This document shows, one piece after another, positions 1 to 16,443 of a DNA stretch of 64,000 nt. The translations under genes were made by a program, and so were the position numbers. The number at the start of each line of letters is the position of its first letter. Position 1 is the first letter of the stretch. Source of the DNA: Beaufortia kweichowensis (taxonomy: Eukaryota > Chordata > Actinopteri > Cypriniformes > Gastromyzontidae); the NCBI GenBank assembly GCA_019155185.1, contig CM032807.1:10444700-10508699 (forward strand), written 5' to 3'. The notes below the pieces were generated by a model. That model searched no databases. It was given only the letters and a program-made list of their open reading frames with translations, and had not been told where the DNA came from.

Positions 1-267
1 ACATTTCTCTTTCGTTGGCTTTCTCTCCGTCTGTCCATTAATATTTTTTCTAGTTTTGTTCCTTTTTTACCTTTATCTTTTCGATATTATTATAGAGTTG
101 AGCTAAAAGCAATACTTTATACCCAAAAATGTGTATGGTGTACATAGTTTTCAAGCAAGATTTGAAATGTACATATGGTATTGTTCAGTGGCTTAAGACT
201 CAACACACACTCTGTAATACAGATTAGTGCTGTTTTTCATGTCTGGGTGTTTGTGTGCACCAGGCAA

Positions 268-2089
<1,822 letters not shown>

Positions 2090-2345
2090 AAAGGTTTTTA
2101 AAGGTATTATAGCATTTTAAAGGTAATAGCATTTTAAAGGTACAGTTGCCAAAAAATAAATATAAATATTACATTAAAAAAATGGGATGAGAAAGGTTAA
2201 AAACGACCATTTTCTATCCATTTATTTGACAATTTTTTAATACCTAATTATTATTATTTTTATTTAATTAATTTTTTTTATAAGTTGACCTCATAAATTA
2301 TAATTTTTTTTTTTTTTTTATAAGTTGACCTCATAAATAAAATAC
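2090..2345. repeat. Local tandem duplications in AT-rich DNA
   Basis: Three copies of an approximately 20-bp unit containing 'attttaaaggta' lie at about 2090-2142. Further on, 'tataagttgacctcataaat' occurs twice (about 2280-2299 and 2319-2338) separated by a poly-T tract. These look like replication-slippage duplications. Confidence 0.75.
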
Positions 2346-4756
2346 ATAGGTATAAAATATGGCCTTTGATTCAGCAAACATTCAGAAAGACAGAATATAC
2401 ATGTATGTATATGTATTGCATGCGTGTGCTTATGTGTTTGTGTGCCAGCTGTCTGTATGCTGTCTGTGTGGAATAATCCCAAAACAATAGATAAGGCGCT
2501 GAGAGGGACAGGTGTGGCCTTGTAGTGGCCCCTGGCATCACACTTTGACATTAAAGGCTAGAGTGTCCGTTCAGCTGGAAGACAGGCAGTGGAACCCACT
2601 GGTGCTGTGCTAGGCATGTGTATTCATACATGTTTGTATAAGACCGTATTAAGTGTTGCATTAGTGATGTGATCTCTCTCCGACTTTCTTTTCTTTGATG
2701 CTGCTTTGGGCCCCAACAGGACTTAGCATTAACCAGCCTCTCGGCAGCTTGGCACGGCATCTGGAAATAGAAATTGCCTTGTTATTGTGTGTGTATTTAT
2801 CTATTTGCATCCTTATCTGTATTTGTATGTGCCTTTAAACTTTAAAGGCAAGTTTCTTGCACTAGGTTGTCTATATACAATACAGTTCATTAAAAACATT
2901 TTAGCTTGACCTTTTTATGAAAGAGAATATTATATTGAATAGAGCATTCTTTCACAACCAGGGTTTGTGTACCTAAGTAGGCTCCAGGGAGTATTTGGAA
3001 CATTTGTTTTGTTTATTAGACCTATAAACCAGAAATTATGACTTAAGACAGAACAATGGAGCTGTTAAAATAATGAATCATGAATAATCTTTTTTTTGTT
3101 GTTTTTGTAATTCTATTTGAATGTGTAGAATATTTTTACAAACAGGGAATCTGTTTTTGGATGCAAAGGTTTTACAGATTTCCACAGAAAAACTATATAA
3201 TGATATACTTTTACACATCCCATCCCTTGTATGTTTATTTAATAAGTTAAAAACTTTTAATATTTGCAATAATTAGATAATGCTTTTATCATAAAGTGCA
3301 CTCACATCTGTTTAACTCTGCTCAGTTTAACACGGTTTAACATTATAATATGTTAAATTTGAGATATTTTGCTAAAATCCTTACATTAATGCATTTTGTA
3401 GATGCTTTTACTTGCAATGCATTTGGGTGCAGTTAAATCTACAGAATTTTGTTTATTTTTCTTCAGAAGCAGCTGCAGAACTGGACCTTTTAGTTATTGT
3501 TTTAACCTCACTGTCATACAGTTATGCATCAAATTTAACACGTTACAGGTAAAAGGTAACAATGTAACGAGTAACATGCTTTTCACAATCAAACTTTTTC
3601 TCAGTGAACAGTGTCTTGCTGGCTTTGTAGATCTCTCTCCTGTTCTGCAGTTTTTGCATTGAATGGCTGAAGTGCCTCTCTTGTTTTGCATAACTCTGTG
3701 CTCATAAATCTGTGTGTGATGGCGAGCCGCAGGGTTAGAAACGCTGAAAATATGATGGAAAAATGTCTGTGCATAAGTGTGTATTAGTGATGTTATTTTA
3801 TTGGTGTTTAAAAGTTTGGTGGTTTCGCTTCTTGTCTGGTCTAGTCTTGTCTTCCCAGAGGCTTTAGTAGTTTAAAAATGGTTGTGTATGTTTTCCATGT
3901 GACAATATCTGTGGAATCTGGATGACAACTTAAGTTGATTTATCACATACCCATGTCTATGTACGTGTGCTTTTGACTGTCACTGCAGCAGGGCCAGAAT
4001 ATAAACTTGTCAATGGCCTATTCTTTTATCCTAAGTATATCTACGCGACATACTATATCTGTGTGCGTGCATACATCTGCATTACCTTCACCTACTTCTT
4101 CATCTACTTTTATATCACAAAAATGTATTTGTATTCAAATGTGTTTAAAAAGTTTTACATAAGGACCACAGTAAAACTGGCTTAAGCTCTTACTTCATAA
4201 TATCCCTCCCCATGACAGTGTCAGTACATGACAGTGTCAGAGAAGCATATACTTAAGATTAAATATGAAACATGAAATGTGTGAATGAAGATAATTATTT
4301 TAAATATTAATTATTTTGATCAAATTGCAATATTGACAAATGGTGCATTTAGGATGCTAGATTCAGTCCAGAAGGAGCCTGGACATTGTTAGCTGACACA
4401 TTACAAACTGGTATACTAGTGTGACAAGCATGTTTTATAAAAGTTTACTGGTTAAAAGGTCACATGCTTTTATCCATTTAATATATACATATTAATATAT
4501 AGAGAACCAGCCAAATATGTGTAGTCTGTCTCTCTATTGTTACTGCAGCAGTATTAAAGAATGAACCAATTTTTACATGTGGATATGTGTGTGCGTGTGG
4601 AGTCCATATTGTGTGCCTTTAGTTTATCATTCATCTCTGTTTACACAAAGTAAATTTGTATGTGTGTGTTGTGCATCTCACTTGTGTGACTTAAGGTGAG
4701 TTTCAGTTCTGTTTTTTCACATTGTTTCCCCCTTGCTGAACCAGTCAAACAGTATT

Positions 4757-4757
<1 letters not shown>
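2346..4757. other. Gene-free stretch
   Basis: Only short, low-quality open frames. No splice-bounded exon, RNA gene or complete transposon could be recognised. Confidence 0.55.

Positions 4758-4839
<82 letters not shown>
4758..4839. repeat. (CT)41 microsatellite
   Basis: Uninterrupted CT run of 82 bp. The overlapping Leu-Ser and Arg-Glu frames are artefacts of the repeat. Confidence 0.98.
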
Positions 4840-4842
<3 letters not shown>

Positions 4843-6071
4843 GACATATTTTCATGAAAAAACATTTTATCAATTTATTGATTTTGATTAGGTTCTGCTG
4901 GCAAAAATCCTCTTGTCCTTTTGTACAACCAGTATGAACTACAGTATATTTGCCTGTGGCTGAAACTGCATTAAGAGGGTTTACATGTCTCTGTGAATTT
5001 TCCACCCGTGTCTGAAACAACCATCTGTGTATAATGTTTGCATGTTAGCACCCATGTATGTGTTTGTGTGTATGTCTGTGTTTTCACACCTGTGTGTAGG
5101 TGAGAGTGGACTTGTGAATCTTGCTCTGTCTATGAACCAGCCAAACATCCAACACTCAGGGTCTGCAGTGTGTTGTAGTTTGGAAAGTCCCTATGTTGTA
5201 GTGAACTATGCCCTTGTACATCAAGAAAACATCAACCCCCCTCAGTGGTCAATGACAGGGAGCTGTTTTCTTTCAATGTCTGGTTAGCAAAATGATCTTT
5301 TTGTAAGCAGTGGACATTATCAAAGTAGAACATGACCCAGTTGAAGTAAGAGCTAAAAGTCAGTCAAATGTGATTATTTAAACCATGTTTCAAAGTCCTT
5401 AGTTTAAAATACTAGCTATGTGTGTTCCTGTAATATTAAATTAAAACACCCAATAACGCTTATCTTGAGCGTTGACTTACAAACACAGCTAATATGCGTG
5501 TCAAAAGTGATTACAACACACATATTTTACATTAGAACTCAAGCAAATGTTGTGTATGAATACATTTGTTATATATGAATTATATTTAAAAAATATCATA
5601 TATAAAGCCTGATGTCATATGAGTCCTGCTATAGTTAATATCAGCATGGCTGATTCGACTGTGGACACAAGGCTGCATTTGTGCATAGACTGATTTGCAC
5701 CAAAGTTTCTAGATATTAACAAAATGCCACAGTTTTATTATTATAAATGGCAAAAAAGTGCAACACATTTGGGGGACTGTGAGTTTTTTCAGTGGACCGC
5801 TGGGCAGTGTGGACTGAAAGTTGAAACTCCAGCCAATCAAATAAAATAAGTCAGGAGTTCCTGTTCACAGAAGCCAAGTTTTAATGCTTAAATTTATTAA
5901 TACATAACGGATAATAAATGAATGTGTATATTGTAGATATTGAATTAGAATGGATAAACTGGATAGAGTGCTGAGGTAATAAAATGACTTGCTTCATTTC
6001 TAGGGCTAGGTTGGTGCTAATATGTGGTTTTACTATTAAAATTACCAAGCCAAAGCCAAAACATCTGCATA
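4840..6071. other. Gene-free stretch
   Basis: AT-rich sequence with no recognisable gene, RNA or bounded mobile element. Confidence 0.55.
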
Positions 6072-6208
6072 TTCATTTACTTGAATATGCTTTTATCCAA
6101 AGTGACTTACTGTGCATTCAGTGTGTACATGTCTTTTTGAGTATGTGTGATCAAACCCATGTCATTTGTGTTGTTACCAGAATGCTCGACCAGTTGAGCT
6201 ACAGGAAC
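6072..6208 (-). mobile_element. tRNA-derived SINE, reverse orientation
   Basis: Read on the minus strand, the head contains TAGCTCAACTGG (complement of 6190-6201), which fits the RNA polymerase III A box TRGCNNAGYNGG. About 35-40 nt later comes GGTTTGATC (complement of 6149-6157), a B box with one common change from GGTTCGATC. The 3' part reads GTAAGTCACTTTGGATAAAAGC, a tail shared by many fish, especially cyprinid, SINEs. Boundaries are approximate because no clear target duplication was found. It is a diverged copy and probably inactive. The same tail occurs as fragments near 23,399-23,455 and 50,995-51,020. Confidence 0.75.
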
Positions 6209-6498
6209 ACAGCAAAAAGCAGTGAATATTTTTTCTTTTGTTTTGAGTTGTTAAGTTTTGATTATCTCTGTTGTAAAACACATCTGTGTGGATTTAGCCT
6301 CAGATGTTAGCAGAGTCTAGTCACCCCTTTGATTACTTTTCTGGTAGCCTTTTAGTATATTCACTTGTCCTAGAAAAGGTTTCATAAAACTTCGGAAGAG
6401 TTTGCGAAACTTGCCATTCTTGGCATTGACAGCAGTGTTAAATTTACATAATGGACATCATAAAAGACTTGCCAGGAGAAAGGGATGTTTTGGCTGTT

Positions 6499-7020
6499 CG
6501 TTTACACTGCAGCTGCATTTTGGGGGACTAAAAACGCAAACTTTGGAAAGTGGGTTTCGAAGTGCAAGTTTTTTTAAATTACGCGCCTTTTTTACGTGTA
6601 CACGTTCATCTCTGAAAACAATGACGTAATGCAGATGCACGAGCATGACTGTGTCATGTAACTCAATATACTATCCCAGCGTATCTCAAGCAAAAAGCAC
6701 ACATACAAGATTTAATGCACCGTGACGACCAGCGGAGAAACGTTATTTACGCCAAATTCTAAACACAATTATACGCCTTTGAAGAGTATTAAATACCATT
6801 AGGTTTAACCAGATTTTGGGTTAAACCTGGATATGTGCACAAGCATCTAGTGTTTGTTTTCAAAATAACATTGCCAATCACTGACCTGGCATGCATAATA
6901 CTGCCTCTTCAGTCATTTTCGCGGAATCGCTTTTAACAATGTTGTTTCCTGTACGTGGAAGTTTTCAAAGCGCGAAGGAAAAGCTTTTCAGTTTTTCACT
7001 ACGTCATTGTCATGTAAACG
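6499..7020. mobile_element. Terminal-inverted-repeat DNA element, family unassigned
   Basis: The left end CGTTTACA (6499-6506) is matched by its complement TGTAAACG at 7013-7020. The left end continues 'ctgcagctgcattttggggg' and the right end 'actacgtcattgtca', both of which I associate with a common cyprinid non-autonomous element. No transposase frame is present. A shorter, diverged stretch resembling the right end lies near 25,425-25,497. No target duplication could be confirmed, so the ends are provisional. Confidence 0.5.
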
Positions 7021-9307
7021 TAGTCTAAATGTAAATGACAAATTCATTATTATGTAAAAGTTTTAAAAATAGTTTTGGCACAAGATATAGATTAGTAAGT
7101 GGCATGGCACTGGTACACGATTTTTAAGAAAATTGTGCATGAATTCCACTGATTTTATTATGCCCACCTTCACTCATGTAGGGGCAACACAGTTTGCACT
7201 ACACTACTGGCTTTGACGTGTATTTGACTATTAGCTGTGTTCATTATAGTTCAGTATAGATCAAGTGTGTTGCTTTATAATAAAAAAGTTACATTTATTT
7301 TCCTTAATTGTGATATTTTAAAATGGGCTGTGCATCAGTGAGACCATGTGTTTTGGTGTGTTTCAAGCTAGGTGGGCCAGGTTTAAATGCTATTTTTTTG
7401 GGTTACAAAATATGTTGTTTTAGAACAACCTGTAAAACTGATGCCAGGTTTAATATTTGGTTAAAAATATGTTGTTTTATTGTGACCTTAGCCAGTGCTA
7501 TCAGTCTTACTTTTTCCAGCTAGATAGGACTTGGTATGATAGGACTCCCGTATGACTAAAATAGCTGCTTTAAAGTGTTTCAAATATGGCTGCTGAGAGG
7601 GACAACTTCCCTTAAAGATACTTTGTTCTCACCCAAAGCATTGTGTTCACTCCACTTTAGGTTTGCAAACTCATGCTCGCTGGTAGGAGAATCCCCACTC
7701 TTGACTTCCACCAGGCTCATTAGGAATGCACACATCTAGTTATTTGTATTTCAGTATGACTGTGATGTAGGTTAATACATCACTCTGTACCTCTGCTAAA
7801 CAGTAGATGCATCTATTTACCGTAAGCCAGGTGATTTTAGTGTCATTGTGGGGAGGACCATCACATCTGGGCATTGAAAGTCAGAATACTATAACAGCAG
7901 ACTGGCCAACCAACTCTTTCAGAACTCCATAAAAAGCCAATGACACACAAAAATAATAAATGAAAATACTTTTGAATTTGGTGTCTCACCTACGTACTTT
8001 TGCATTCTTCTAACCAATATTGATTTTGTACTGTGGCATTTCTCATGTTAATGAACGCCTAGAATAATTGGCTTTGTTGTAGTGACTGTTGTTGAGACAG
8101 AGCTTCAATATGTGTTGGTGGACTAGTTGATTGATTAATTTGTAGATGAGTCGGTGGGCTTGTGAATAAATGACTTCTTGTTTTCATAGTTTCACGAATG
8201 TCAAACTTTACCAGTGGAAATGACAATCAGGGTGTGCTGTTAGCGTTGTGATTAGCAATTTACTCTATTGAGGAAATCATTATTGTTAAACTAATCTAAA
8301 AGACAGGTGGTTTCTTGCCTAACAGCCCTCAGCTTTGCCATTTATTTATCAAGTGTGTTTATGTGAACACTGACACTAATGACACGAATGATAACACAGC
8401 TGCGCTTAAACTCTGAGGCATGGTAATAATCACTATAATGTTACTTAATCTCTCTCTCTCTCTTGCTCTCTCTCACTCGCTCTTCTCAGTCTCAGTTTGT
8501 AATGCGTAGTATTGCATACTACATGTATGACAGATTGGAATAAGGGAACATAGTGGGAGTACAGACGTCACATTCAGTCAGATGTAGGAGCCAGGAGATA
8601 TCTAGACACCCACTGACTCTGTGTTGTATGTTTTTTGTGCTGTCTGTCTCTTGTTTTCTCTATAGGCTTGCGTGGAGGTTTCAGCTGAGTGTCTGTGATG
8701 TCACGGCATGATGGTGGTGAGGTTTGGCCTCTTGTGAAGAGCATGTAAAAGGGATAAGAAACTAATGTGGTTTAGGCTCACGTCACGGCAATATTTCACC
8801 CTCCACATGAACACAAGCAACACACATTCGAAACGTCCACATAAATCATCTTTTTTCGCAAAAATGAAAAAGAAACCAAACAAAAAATATAAATTTGCTC
8901 TTGAGTTGTTTCTTGTTTCTTTTACCACCAAAAGTGGTAAAAGCTTAAATTTTACTTTATACTTTTGACTTCATGGTGGTCCATTTCGAAGATGGGACTA
9001 AATTTTTGTAGCAATTTAGTTTATCTTGTTTTTTGTCTTGTTTTTGCTTTGTAAGCGTTCAGTGTTTACATCTCACATTAGAAGACACACACAAATACAA
9101 TAAGAGCAAGACACTGACAAGCAGCCTCTCTCCTCTCTTTTCTGAACTGAATTATTTTGTCACTTTATCCATCAGTTATTGCTTTGTCTGTCTGTTTTAT
9201 GATTCTGCTGTCTTTCTCAATTACTCTTGATTTCTAGTCTGGCAGAACGTCCACATTCCTTTTTTAATGCCAGGATGTGGTCTTCAGTGCTTGCTGCCAT
9301 CTTACCC
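7021..9307. other. Gene-free stretch
   Basis: No supported gene. A short CT-rich patch lies at about 8450-8490. Other open frames are short and without recognisable motifs. Confidence 0.55.
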
Positions 9308-9402
9308 AGTGTGTGAATGTCATTACATGTAAAGCTGCTTTGATACAATGACCTTTGTGAAAAGTGCTATACAAATAAAATTGAATTGAAATTGAATTGA
9401 AT
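9308..9402 (+). mobile_element. 3' tail of an L2/SINE-type retroposon
   Basis: Contains 'aaagctgctttgatacaatg', then 'gaaaagtgctatacaaataaa', then TTGAA repeats, the typical 3' end of fish L2-like LINEs and the SINEs that share their tail. It is a 5'-truncated copy with no coding sequence. Related tails occur at about 40,725-40,800 (reverse) and 60,955-61,080. Confidence 0.65.
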
Positions 9403-9472
9403 GTGTCAGTGCTCATAGATTAGTTTTTTTGTCTCTCTGTTTCATTTTCTCTAACTCTTGGATGTTTGAGTC

Positions 9473-9545
9473 AACAGTGTTGGGGAATATTACATTTAAA
9501 AAGGAATTTCAAACTTGCATTACTTAAAAAGTTACTAATTAAAAA
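9473..9545 (+). mobile_element. Left end of a hAT-like element (fragment)
   Basis: Begins CAGTGTTGGGGAAT, followed by alternating 'gcattacttaaaaagttac' sequence. This start is typical of abundant fish non-autonomous hAT elements. The expected right end was not found in the next 400 bp, so it is a truncated or decayed copy. Confidence 0.45.
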
Positions 9546-11092
9546 AGTGAGGTGTAAAGGCTTTTTCACACCAAGAATATATGAAAAATTTAAACGTTTA
9601 TTCTTTGCTGTTTTACATTTTAAATGGATGGATTTTGACTGGCTGTCAATGTTTATCATCTAAAAAAAAGAAATGGATTAGTTTATGCCACCTTTACTTG
9701 GTCTGGTCTCTAAAAAGATATAAATATTTATTTAGTTTACTAGCAGTATTTGCAAGTTTTTAAATAAATTGTCGTATTGGGTTAAATACACTGGGTTATT
9801 GGGTTATTGCTCTTAATACATTACATAGTGTGCATTACTTGTAACTTGTAATTATCAATACTCATAACTAGTGGCATGAAAGGGCATGTGGGTATAAAGT
9901 ACAACCCAATAATGTTACTTGATAACGATCATTTGAACTTGTTGTCAGTAATAACCATCACAAAACGTGTATGTGTTTGTATGGGTAGGCCTTGTTTCCC
10001 ATCACAGGTGGTAGCAGATGTAACATATGAGCAGAATGGAATTTCATAACCCACTTGATGCTTATCAGCTGATGAATCAAAGTAACACCCAGTGGGTGCC
10101 TTGACAAAAAACAACTCTGTAGTATTTGTAAACTTTGCTATTTTTTAGTTTTGTTTCACAAATCTATCTTTTACTTTGAAAGTAAAAAGAGAGAGAGAGA
10201 TCTACTTGTTTTGGTGTCTTTAAAAGAGCAAATAAAAAAGCAAAACTTGCTTGTGTGTGTTCTTAGAAACAAAGAGCAAACAGCAACAATGGAAAATAGC
10301 CTGCAGTCTTCATTGAGTGGATATAAACCAGTGTGCTTGTGTGCTTGCTTCAAAGAGAGGCTTGTGAAAGCATTGCAATAAAAACATGCGGTTTAATAGC
10401 AGGTGATTTTGCAATACATGTTGCAATAGTATAGAATGCAGTTTTATGGAGATACCATGGACAAAATGTTGAAACGGCACGTTTTATTATGTCCCCTGCC
10501 TCTGTCATTCAATCACGTTTCTTGTAACAATGAGCTGATCCTCCTTATTTGCAGTCTGATATATGGAAGTGTAAAACACATAAAATAATTGTGTTCGTTT
10601 ATGGATTAAACATACAAAGCACCATATATTTTAAAATATTAGAAAAATTGCCTTTTTGCATGCAAAGCAAATACTGTACACATACAGTATCTTGGAAAGA
10701 ATGAATACAAAGTATGAATATATAAATGAAAAAAACGTGTTTTCTTCCTTATGTTTATACTTTATAAGATGTAAATGTGTATTGTATACTTTGTAGTATA
10801 TAAAAGTGTTTATATATATAATTTATGTGTAAATTACGTCCATAAGGTCATATATTAGATTTTGTATAGCACAAGCTGTCTATAAGCTGTTGTGATCTGT
10901 CTCTGACCACAATTCATGGATAATGGATGACATGTCTGATCTTCTGTCCAGATCAGAATGTGTAGTTCATCTCTTTGCCTGAGGTATCTGCTAATTTCTC
11001 TTCCTGTTTGATCCTGTTTTTCGCTCACTTCCTCTTTGCTTGCATCCTGACCCGGCTCTGACCCAGGGGGCTGGGAGTAGCTGGCTTTAGGG
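9546..11092. other. Gene-free stretch
   Basis: AT-rich DNA with no supported gene, RNA or bounded element. Confidence 0.55.
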
Positions 11093-11134
11093 TGAGTGAG
11101 TGAGTGAGTGAGTGAGTGAGTGAGTGACTGAGTG
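11093..11134. repeat. (TGAG)n microsatellite
   Basis: About nine TGAG units, the last ones imperfect (TGACTGAG). Confidence 0.95.
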
Positions 11135-11812
11135 TACATTGTTTGCCGATTTTTAAATATGTTCAAAATGTTTTGTGTCTTGAGAAGACTTGACCTTCGA
11201 AATGTGTATGAATATGTGTGTGTATGTCAAGGGGCGCGGTGCTAATTTCACTCTTGGAAAGGAAACCGTGATCACAAATACATCCACCATGTTTGAAGGA
11301 GAACATCTGCTCCTCGTTTGTTCCATCTCCTCATGTTTTTATTTCTTCTTCTGGCCCACACTCACAATCTGTCTGTTCTGTCCCCAGTGTCTCTTTTCCC
11401 CAAGCTCAAATGTTACTGTGTCAAATTATACTTTTTACTTTCATCTGTCTTTTCATCTTGATTTGTTTTTTTCTCTGTATATTTTGTTATCTCTTGTCTA
11501 AGTTAGGATAAATGGCTTCAGATCAACATTTTATTTTTTTATTTGAAAATCTTGCCTTGTAAGTCTGAATCTTGTCCCCTTCCAGTAAAGCAAGATACAC
11601 AAGGTAATGTACAATTAGCTTGGAATTACTGTAAACAAACTCCTTTTTGGTGATGATTTGACACTGAAATTATTTTATTTTGTGGAAAGGGACTATAGTG
11701 TTACACATGAAGTTAACACAATAAAGGATATTGGTTGCCAGTGACAAGTGTAAGTGACAAGGTATTCAAAGTCATTATACTACATTATAGCCACAAAATG
11801 TTGTGTGTTGTT

Positions 11813-11948
11813 TAAAGTGTCTGTCAAATGCATATATCCAAATCTTTAATCGTTACATTAATCAGATGATTCTGATTAATCAGAATCAAGTGTTCCAAAG
11901 AGCTGTAACGATTAAAGATTTGGATATATGCATTTGACAAACACTTTT
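11813..11948. repeat. Perfect 36-bp inverted repeat with nested palindrome
   Basis: The 36 bases at 11822-11857 are an exact reverse complement of 11904-11939. With one mismatch the match continues outward through AAAGTGT. The 46-base loop holds a second, perfect 22-bp palindrome at 11867-11888 centred on GATTAATC. Transcription of either strand would give a long uninterrupted stem. No target duplication or known MITE end was recognised. Confidence 0.9.
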
Positions 11949-14900
11949 ATTTGAAGGGTCTTGCAGTGTATTCAATCCACACTGTACATGTCTTTTATCA
12001 GTTTTTGTGTCATTGAATTGAACCCTTTTGTTATCTTATACAAGTTTGACTCTTCAGTAAATTTATCTTCTTTTCAGGATGTATGAAAGGAGAAAAAGAC
12101 AAAATGTATACATAAAAACCTTTTTCAAACTGTAGGTCTTAAGATTTTGAAGGTCAAAGTCAGTATCTCTACCCAGCACTGGTGTTCTGGTATGTTATTA
12201 TAGACTGTTAGTAATATTTACTCTGAAAGTAGAATTAATTTAAAACAACTTTCTTTGCATGTATTTCAATCCACTCTCTCTGCGGCACTCTTTCCCGCAC
12301 ACACAGATTGTCACAATCAGAGTGTTCAGCCAGTAAACATTTAGAGAGTGTGAGTGTTTGGGATGGGTGGATTGTTTCTTTCTGCGCTGTTGTCTGTGAT
12401 GATGAATGTGCTGGCCGAGGTACAGTTTTTACAGTAATTTACAGTAAATGTTAGCACCACATTGCAATTTTCACCAGCTTCAGTTTGGTTTTGCAGTTGC
12501 TCCAGTATGTTGTAGTTCTATTCAGAAGGAGTTTCTGTATGTGGCCTGAACAACCAGATGCATTTACACATGTATGATTTGCACCCTGCATGCATCTCCA
12601 ACCACAATCGGTTTGTGTAATTAGAATGTGTAAACTATGCACAGTGTTTCTTACAGTACTAAAAACAATATAAACTATATAAAATTTAATATTAAAACAT
12701 CATGTATGAAGCTGAAAAAATAACACAAAATTAAATGCAATTTTTCATGCAATTTCTATTATAAATTTATGCTCTTCACTTGCAGAGGCTGAATCTTTAC
12801 AGTCATTTATGGTAAAGGTACATTTCTTGTCCTATTAAATAACCTTTTTTTCAAAATATATGGTAAGGTGTACATTATTACTTTGTAGTAGTGAGAAATG
12901 AGAAGAGAGTGTCCCAGCTTTGGCTTCACACCCTTTGCAGGGCTGGACTGTGCTGTAAGCAGGGCGTGAAGTTTCATGCCAACGTGCCAGCTCTATGGAA
13001 GGCACCATGCCAGCATCATGAATCACTCACTGTCATCCTGCTGGCCTGATGGACAGAGAGAAAGCATTTTTCTTTCATTCTGTCCGTTTTCTTTTTCTTT
13101 CTTTGTGTTTGTGAGTGTGTGTGTTTATGTGAATAAGAAGAGAAGCTTTATGCCTAGAGTGGAAGGGTAGGAAGATTCTCTTGTTGTGGGCATCACCAAA
13201 GGGGCATTCAGAGATGGCACCCATCTCCCACTAAAGCAATAATCGTGCCAGGACATGCGTGCATACACGCTGTGTATTTAAAGCCTACAGCATGCAACAT
13301 AATTGAAAACTGCAGAAACACAAGCACAAGTAGTGAGGTATAGGACTACACTGTATGTACAGACCTAGGATTTCTTTTGTTTGATTACGTAGTTGCAGGA
13401 AATGGGACCCAAACTAGAATTACCTGGCATCCACTAACCAGTTTTTTTTGCATTTGTAACCTATTACAAGTGCTTTTTTATAATCATTTTTAACTTTATT
13501 GACACAGGTATACAGTTAAATAACTTTTTTGAGGTAACTTATACCTAGCATGAATCTGTTGAGAGGTAGCAGTCCCATTAAGAAGCCAGGAACATCAAGA
13601 AACAAATTAAACACTTAATACATTTATGCATAATGCTGTAGCTGTCTCTATGCCTACTGTTTCTCATAACAGTAATAACAAAGCAGCTCTACCAGAAGAG
13701 TAGCACAAAATGTCACACAATGGTGAAACACTGGTACAAGCTTGTGGGTAGAATGGGTCAGATGGTTCATGCTAGGGGCTATGGGTTCACCTTGTCCCAA
13801 AGCACATCCATCTGTTTATGTGTGGGAAGTGTATTTTTTGTACTGAAATCATTTCACTTTAACATTTGTTGTATGCCCCTTCAAAACTGTTTGCATGAAA
13901 AATGACATGAGGTTAATTTGTCAGTCATTTCTGACTTTTGTTGGCTCCTCTTTGTTGGACTGATTCTATGGCTTTATGTCCCTTGGCATGATTTTGCTGC
14001 TAGGCCATAATTTTAACTACTGATGAATAGTGAACACATGAAGTTGTAATGCAGATTCTTTTTAGTTTAATTGTGTTCTCATAAGTTTTGACAGATGATG
14101 GGGTGAATTGGGGTGTGTAATAAAGTAATCGTAGTGTGACTGTCGATCATCTGTACAGTACAAACACCTCACAAAGAGTAGCGTTAATGCATGCTGACAG
14201 CAAAATTCAGGTTGTCAAGGATAATAGGCTAGCAAGATTATTGGAGGCACTGAGGGAAGGTGTAATGCATCATGGGAGGTGAATTCAGTGCTACATATGA
14301 CTAACCAAAACAAGTGTGTGATTACATTTTTGTAGGCTGAGACATGATATATCTTACCCAGTATAATTTAAAAAAACAATGCAATTGTATGAAGTCCTGT
14401 CGGGTGATTTGTTTACCAAAAAAAATAATTAAAATTTTCAATTAATTTTATAATTTACATTTAATATATTAATATATAATATATTTAATATATAATATAA
14501 ATTTATAATTTAAAAACCCATACTATGTGTATAAGTTTGTAGAACACTTAGGGAGAAATTTTTAATAATGCTTTTGTATTCTTTTTGAAGCTTAAAAGCA
14601 TCCAAAATTCTACAGAATCATTTTTTCCACAAAGGGATGATTCTAAGAGTAAATGTTTTGCCCAAATTTACATTGCTTTTTTAAAAAGCAAATCTAAAGA
14701 ATTCCCAGCAGACAAAGCTTAGTGAACAAATGCAGGTTTTCCAGTAAGACATTTTCAAGCATGTACTGAAACCAAACACACTGAACTTTAGATTAGGTCC
14801 GGCCTTGACTGAGAAAATTAAATTAGAAGGGATAATAAAATAGGGTATTTTATGCTAATTGCACACATCCACTCCATTTACTGTAGTGTAATGACCTAGA

Positions 14901-15494
14901 TTGAATTGGCCAGCATTTTATTGTAGGTCAGTGTAGTTACTTATTTTTTAAATCACTTCTGTCATATGATCAGGGCATCATGCACAGATTTATTTATTTT
15001 ATCAAAACTAGATCTGAACTTGACAGCTAGTAATAAACATGCATTTTTGTGGTGTGGTAAAACACTTCATGGGAAAAAGATCATAGCTGTTTGGACGGTA
15101 GGTAGATGAAGACTGCAGACTTGTTCTGCAGATGGTGCAACTGGAGTCCTCCTTAGATTAAATGGAAATGACACTTCTGTATATGATCGTACTCTGGTCT
15201 GCTAGCCTGGAGCTAACAGTTTATCATCAGGTTAGCTTAGCTGTCGCCACATGTTTTCCCCCCTTGACTTTCTCAGTGTCTTTTTCTCCTCACCTCACCG
15301 AAAGTGTAACATGGGGTCAAAGGTTATGAGCAAGAGAGTGGAAAGGTATTTTTCTGGTAACCGTAAACCACACTGTGAAGCTGTACCAAAAAAATCAACT
15401 GTCATTGACTGTCACTGACATTAAAGGACCCCAGGAAAAGAGTGTAAGCGATATGTGTATATATGTGCTTACATATGTGCATGTCAATGATCTG

Positions 15495-15498
<4 letters not shown>
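11949..15498. other. Gene-free stretch with AT-rich core
   Basis: No supported gene. 14418-14515 is almost pure A/T with 'taatatataatatattta' repeats. Segments such as 14870-15060 are more complex in composition and free of recognised repeats, but without cross-species comparison nothing more can be said. Confidence 0.55.

Positions 15499-15540
<42 letters not shown>
15499..15540. repeat. (TA)21 microsatellite
   Basis: Uninterrupted TA run of 42 bp, preceded by TGTATG. Confidence 0.97.
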
Positions 15541-15545
<5 letters not shown>

Positions 15546-15806
15546 AAAAACTATGTGTTTAATCTTAAAGGTTTGATGTGCCCTTCATTTCAGAGATTTA
15601 GTGAGTGAATATTAATAAACTCCAAACTTAATATACACATCAGATCATATACATAGATTTAAGGCATATACAATGTCTATACAGTATGTAAATGTATCAT
15701 GTGTGTGCATTTGTGTGTCTGCATGGGTATATTGAGAGGTGAAGGAGGGACAAAAGAAAAATTTTTATGCCACCCATAAATTCCAGCCCAACTCCCCCTC
15801 TAGTCA

Positions 15807-16443
<637 letters not shown>

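Noticed and set aside
13720..13905. Possible tRNA-like sequence around GGGTTCACC at 13780-13790
   Set aside because: No A box at the proper distance and no cloverleaf could be drawn.
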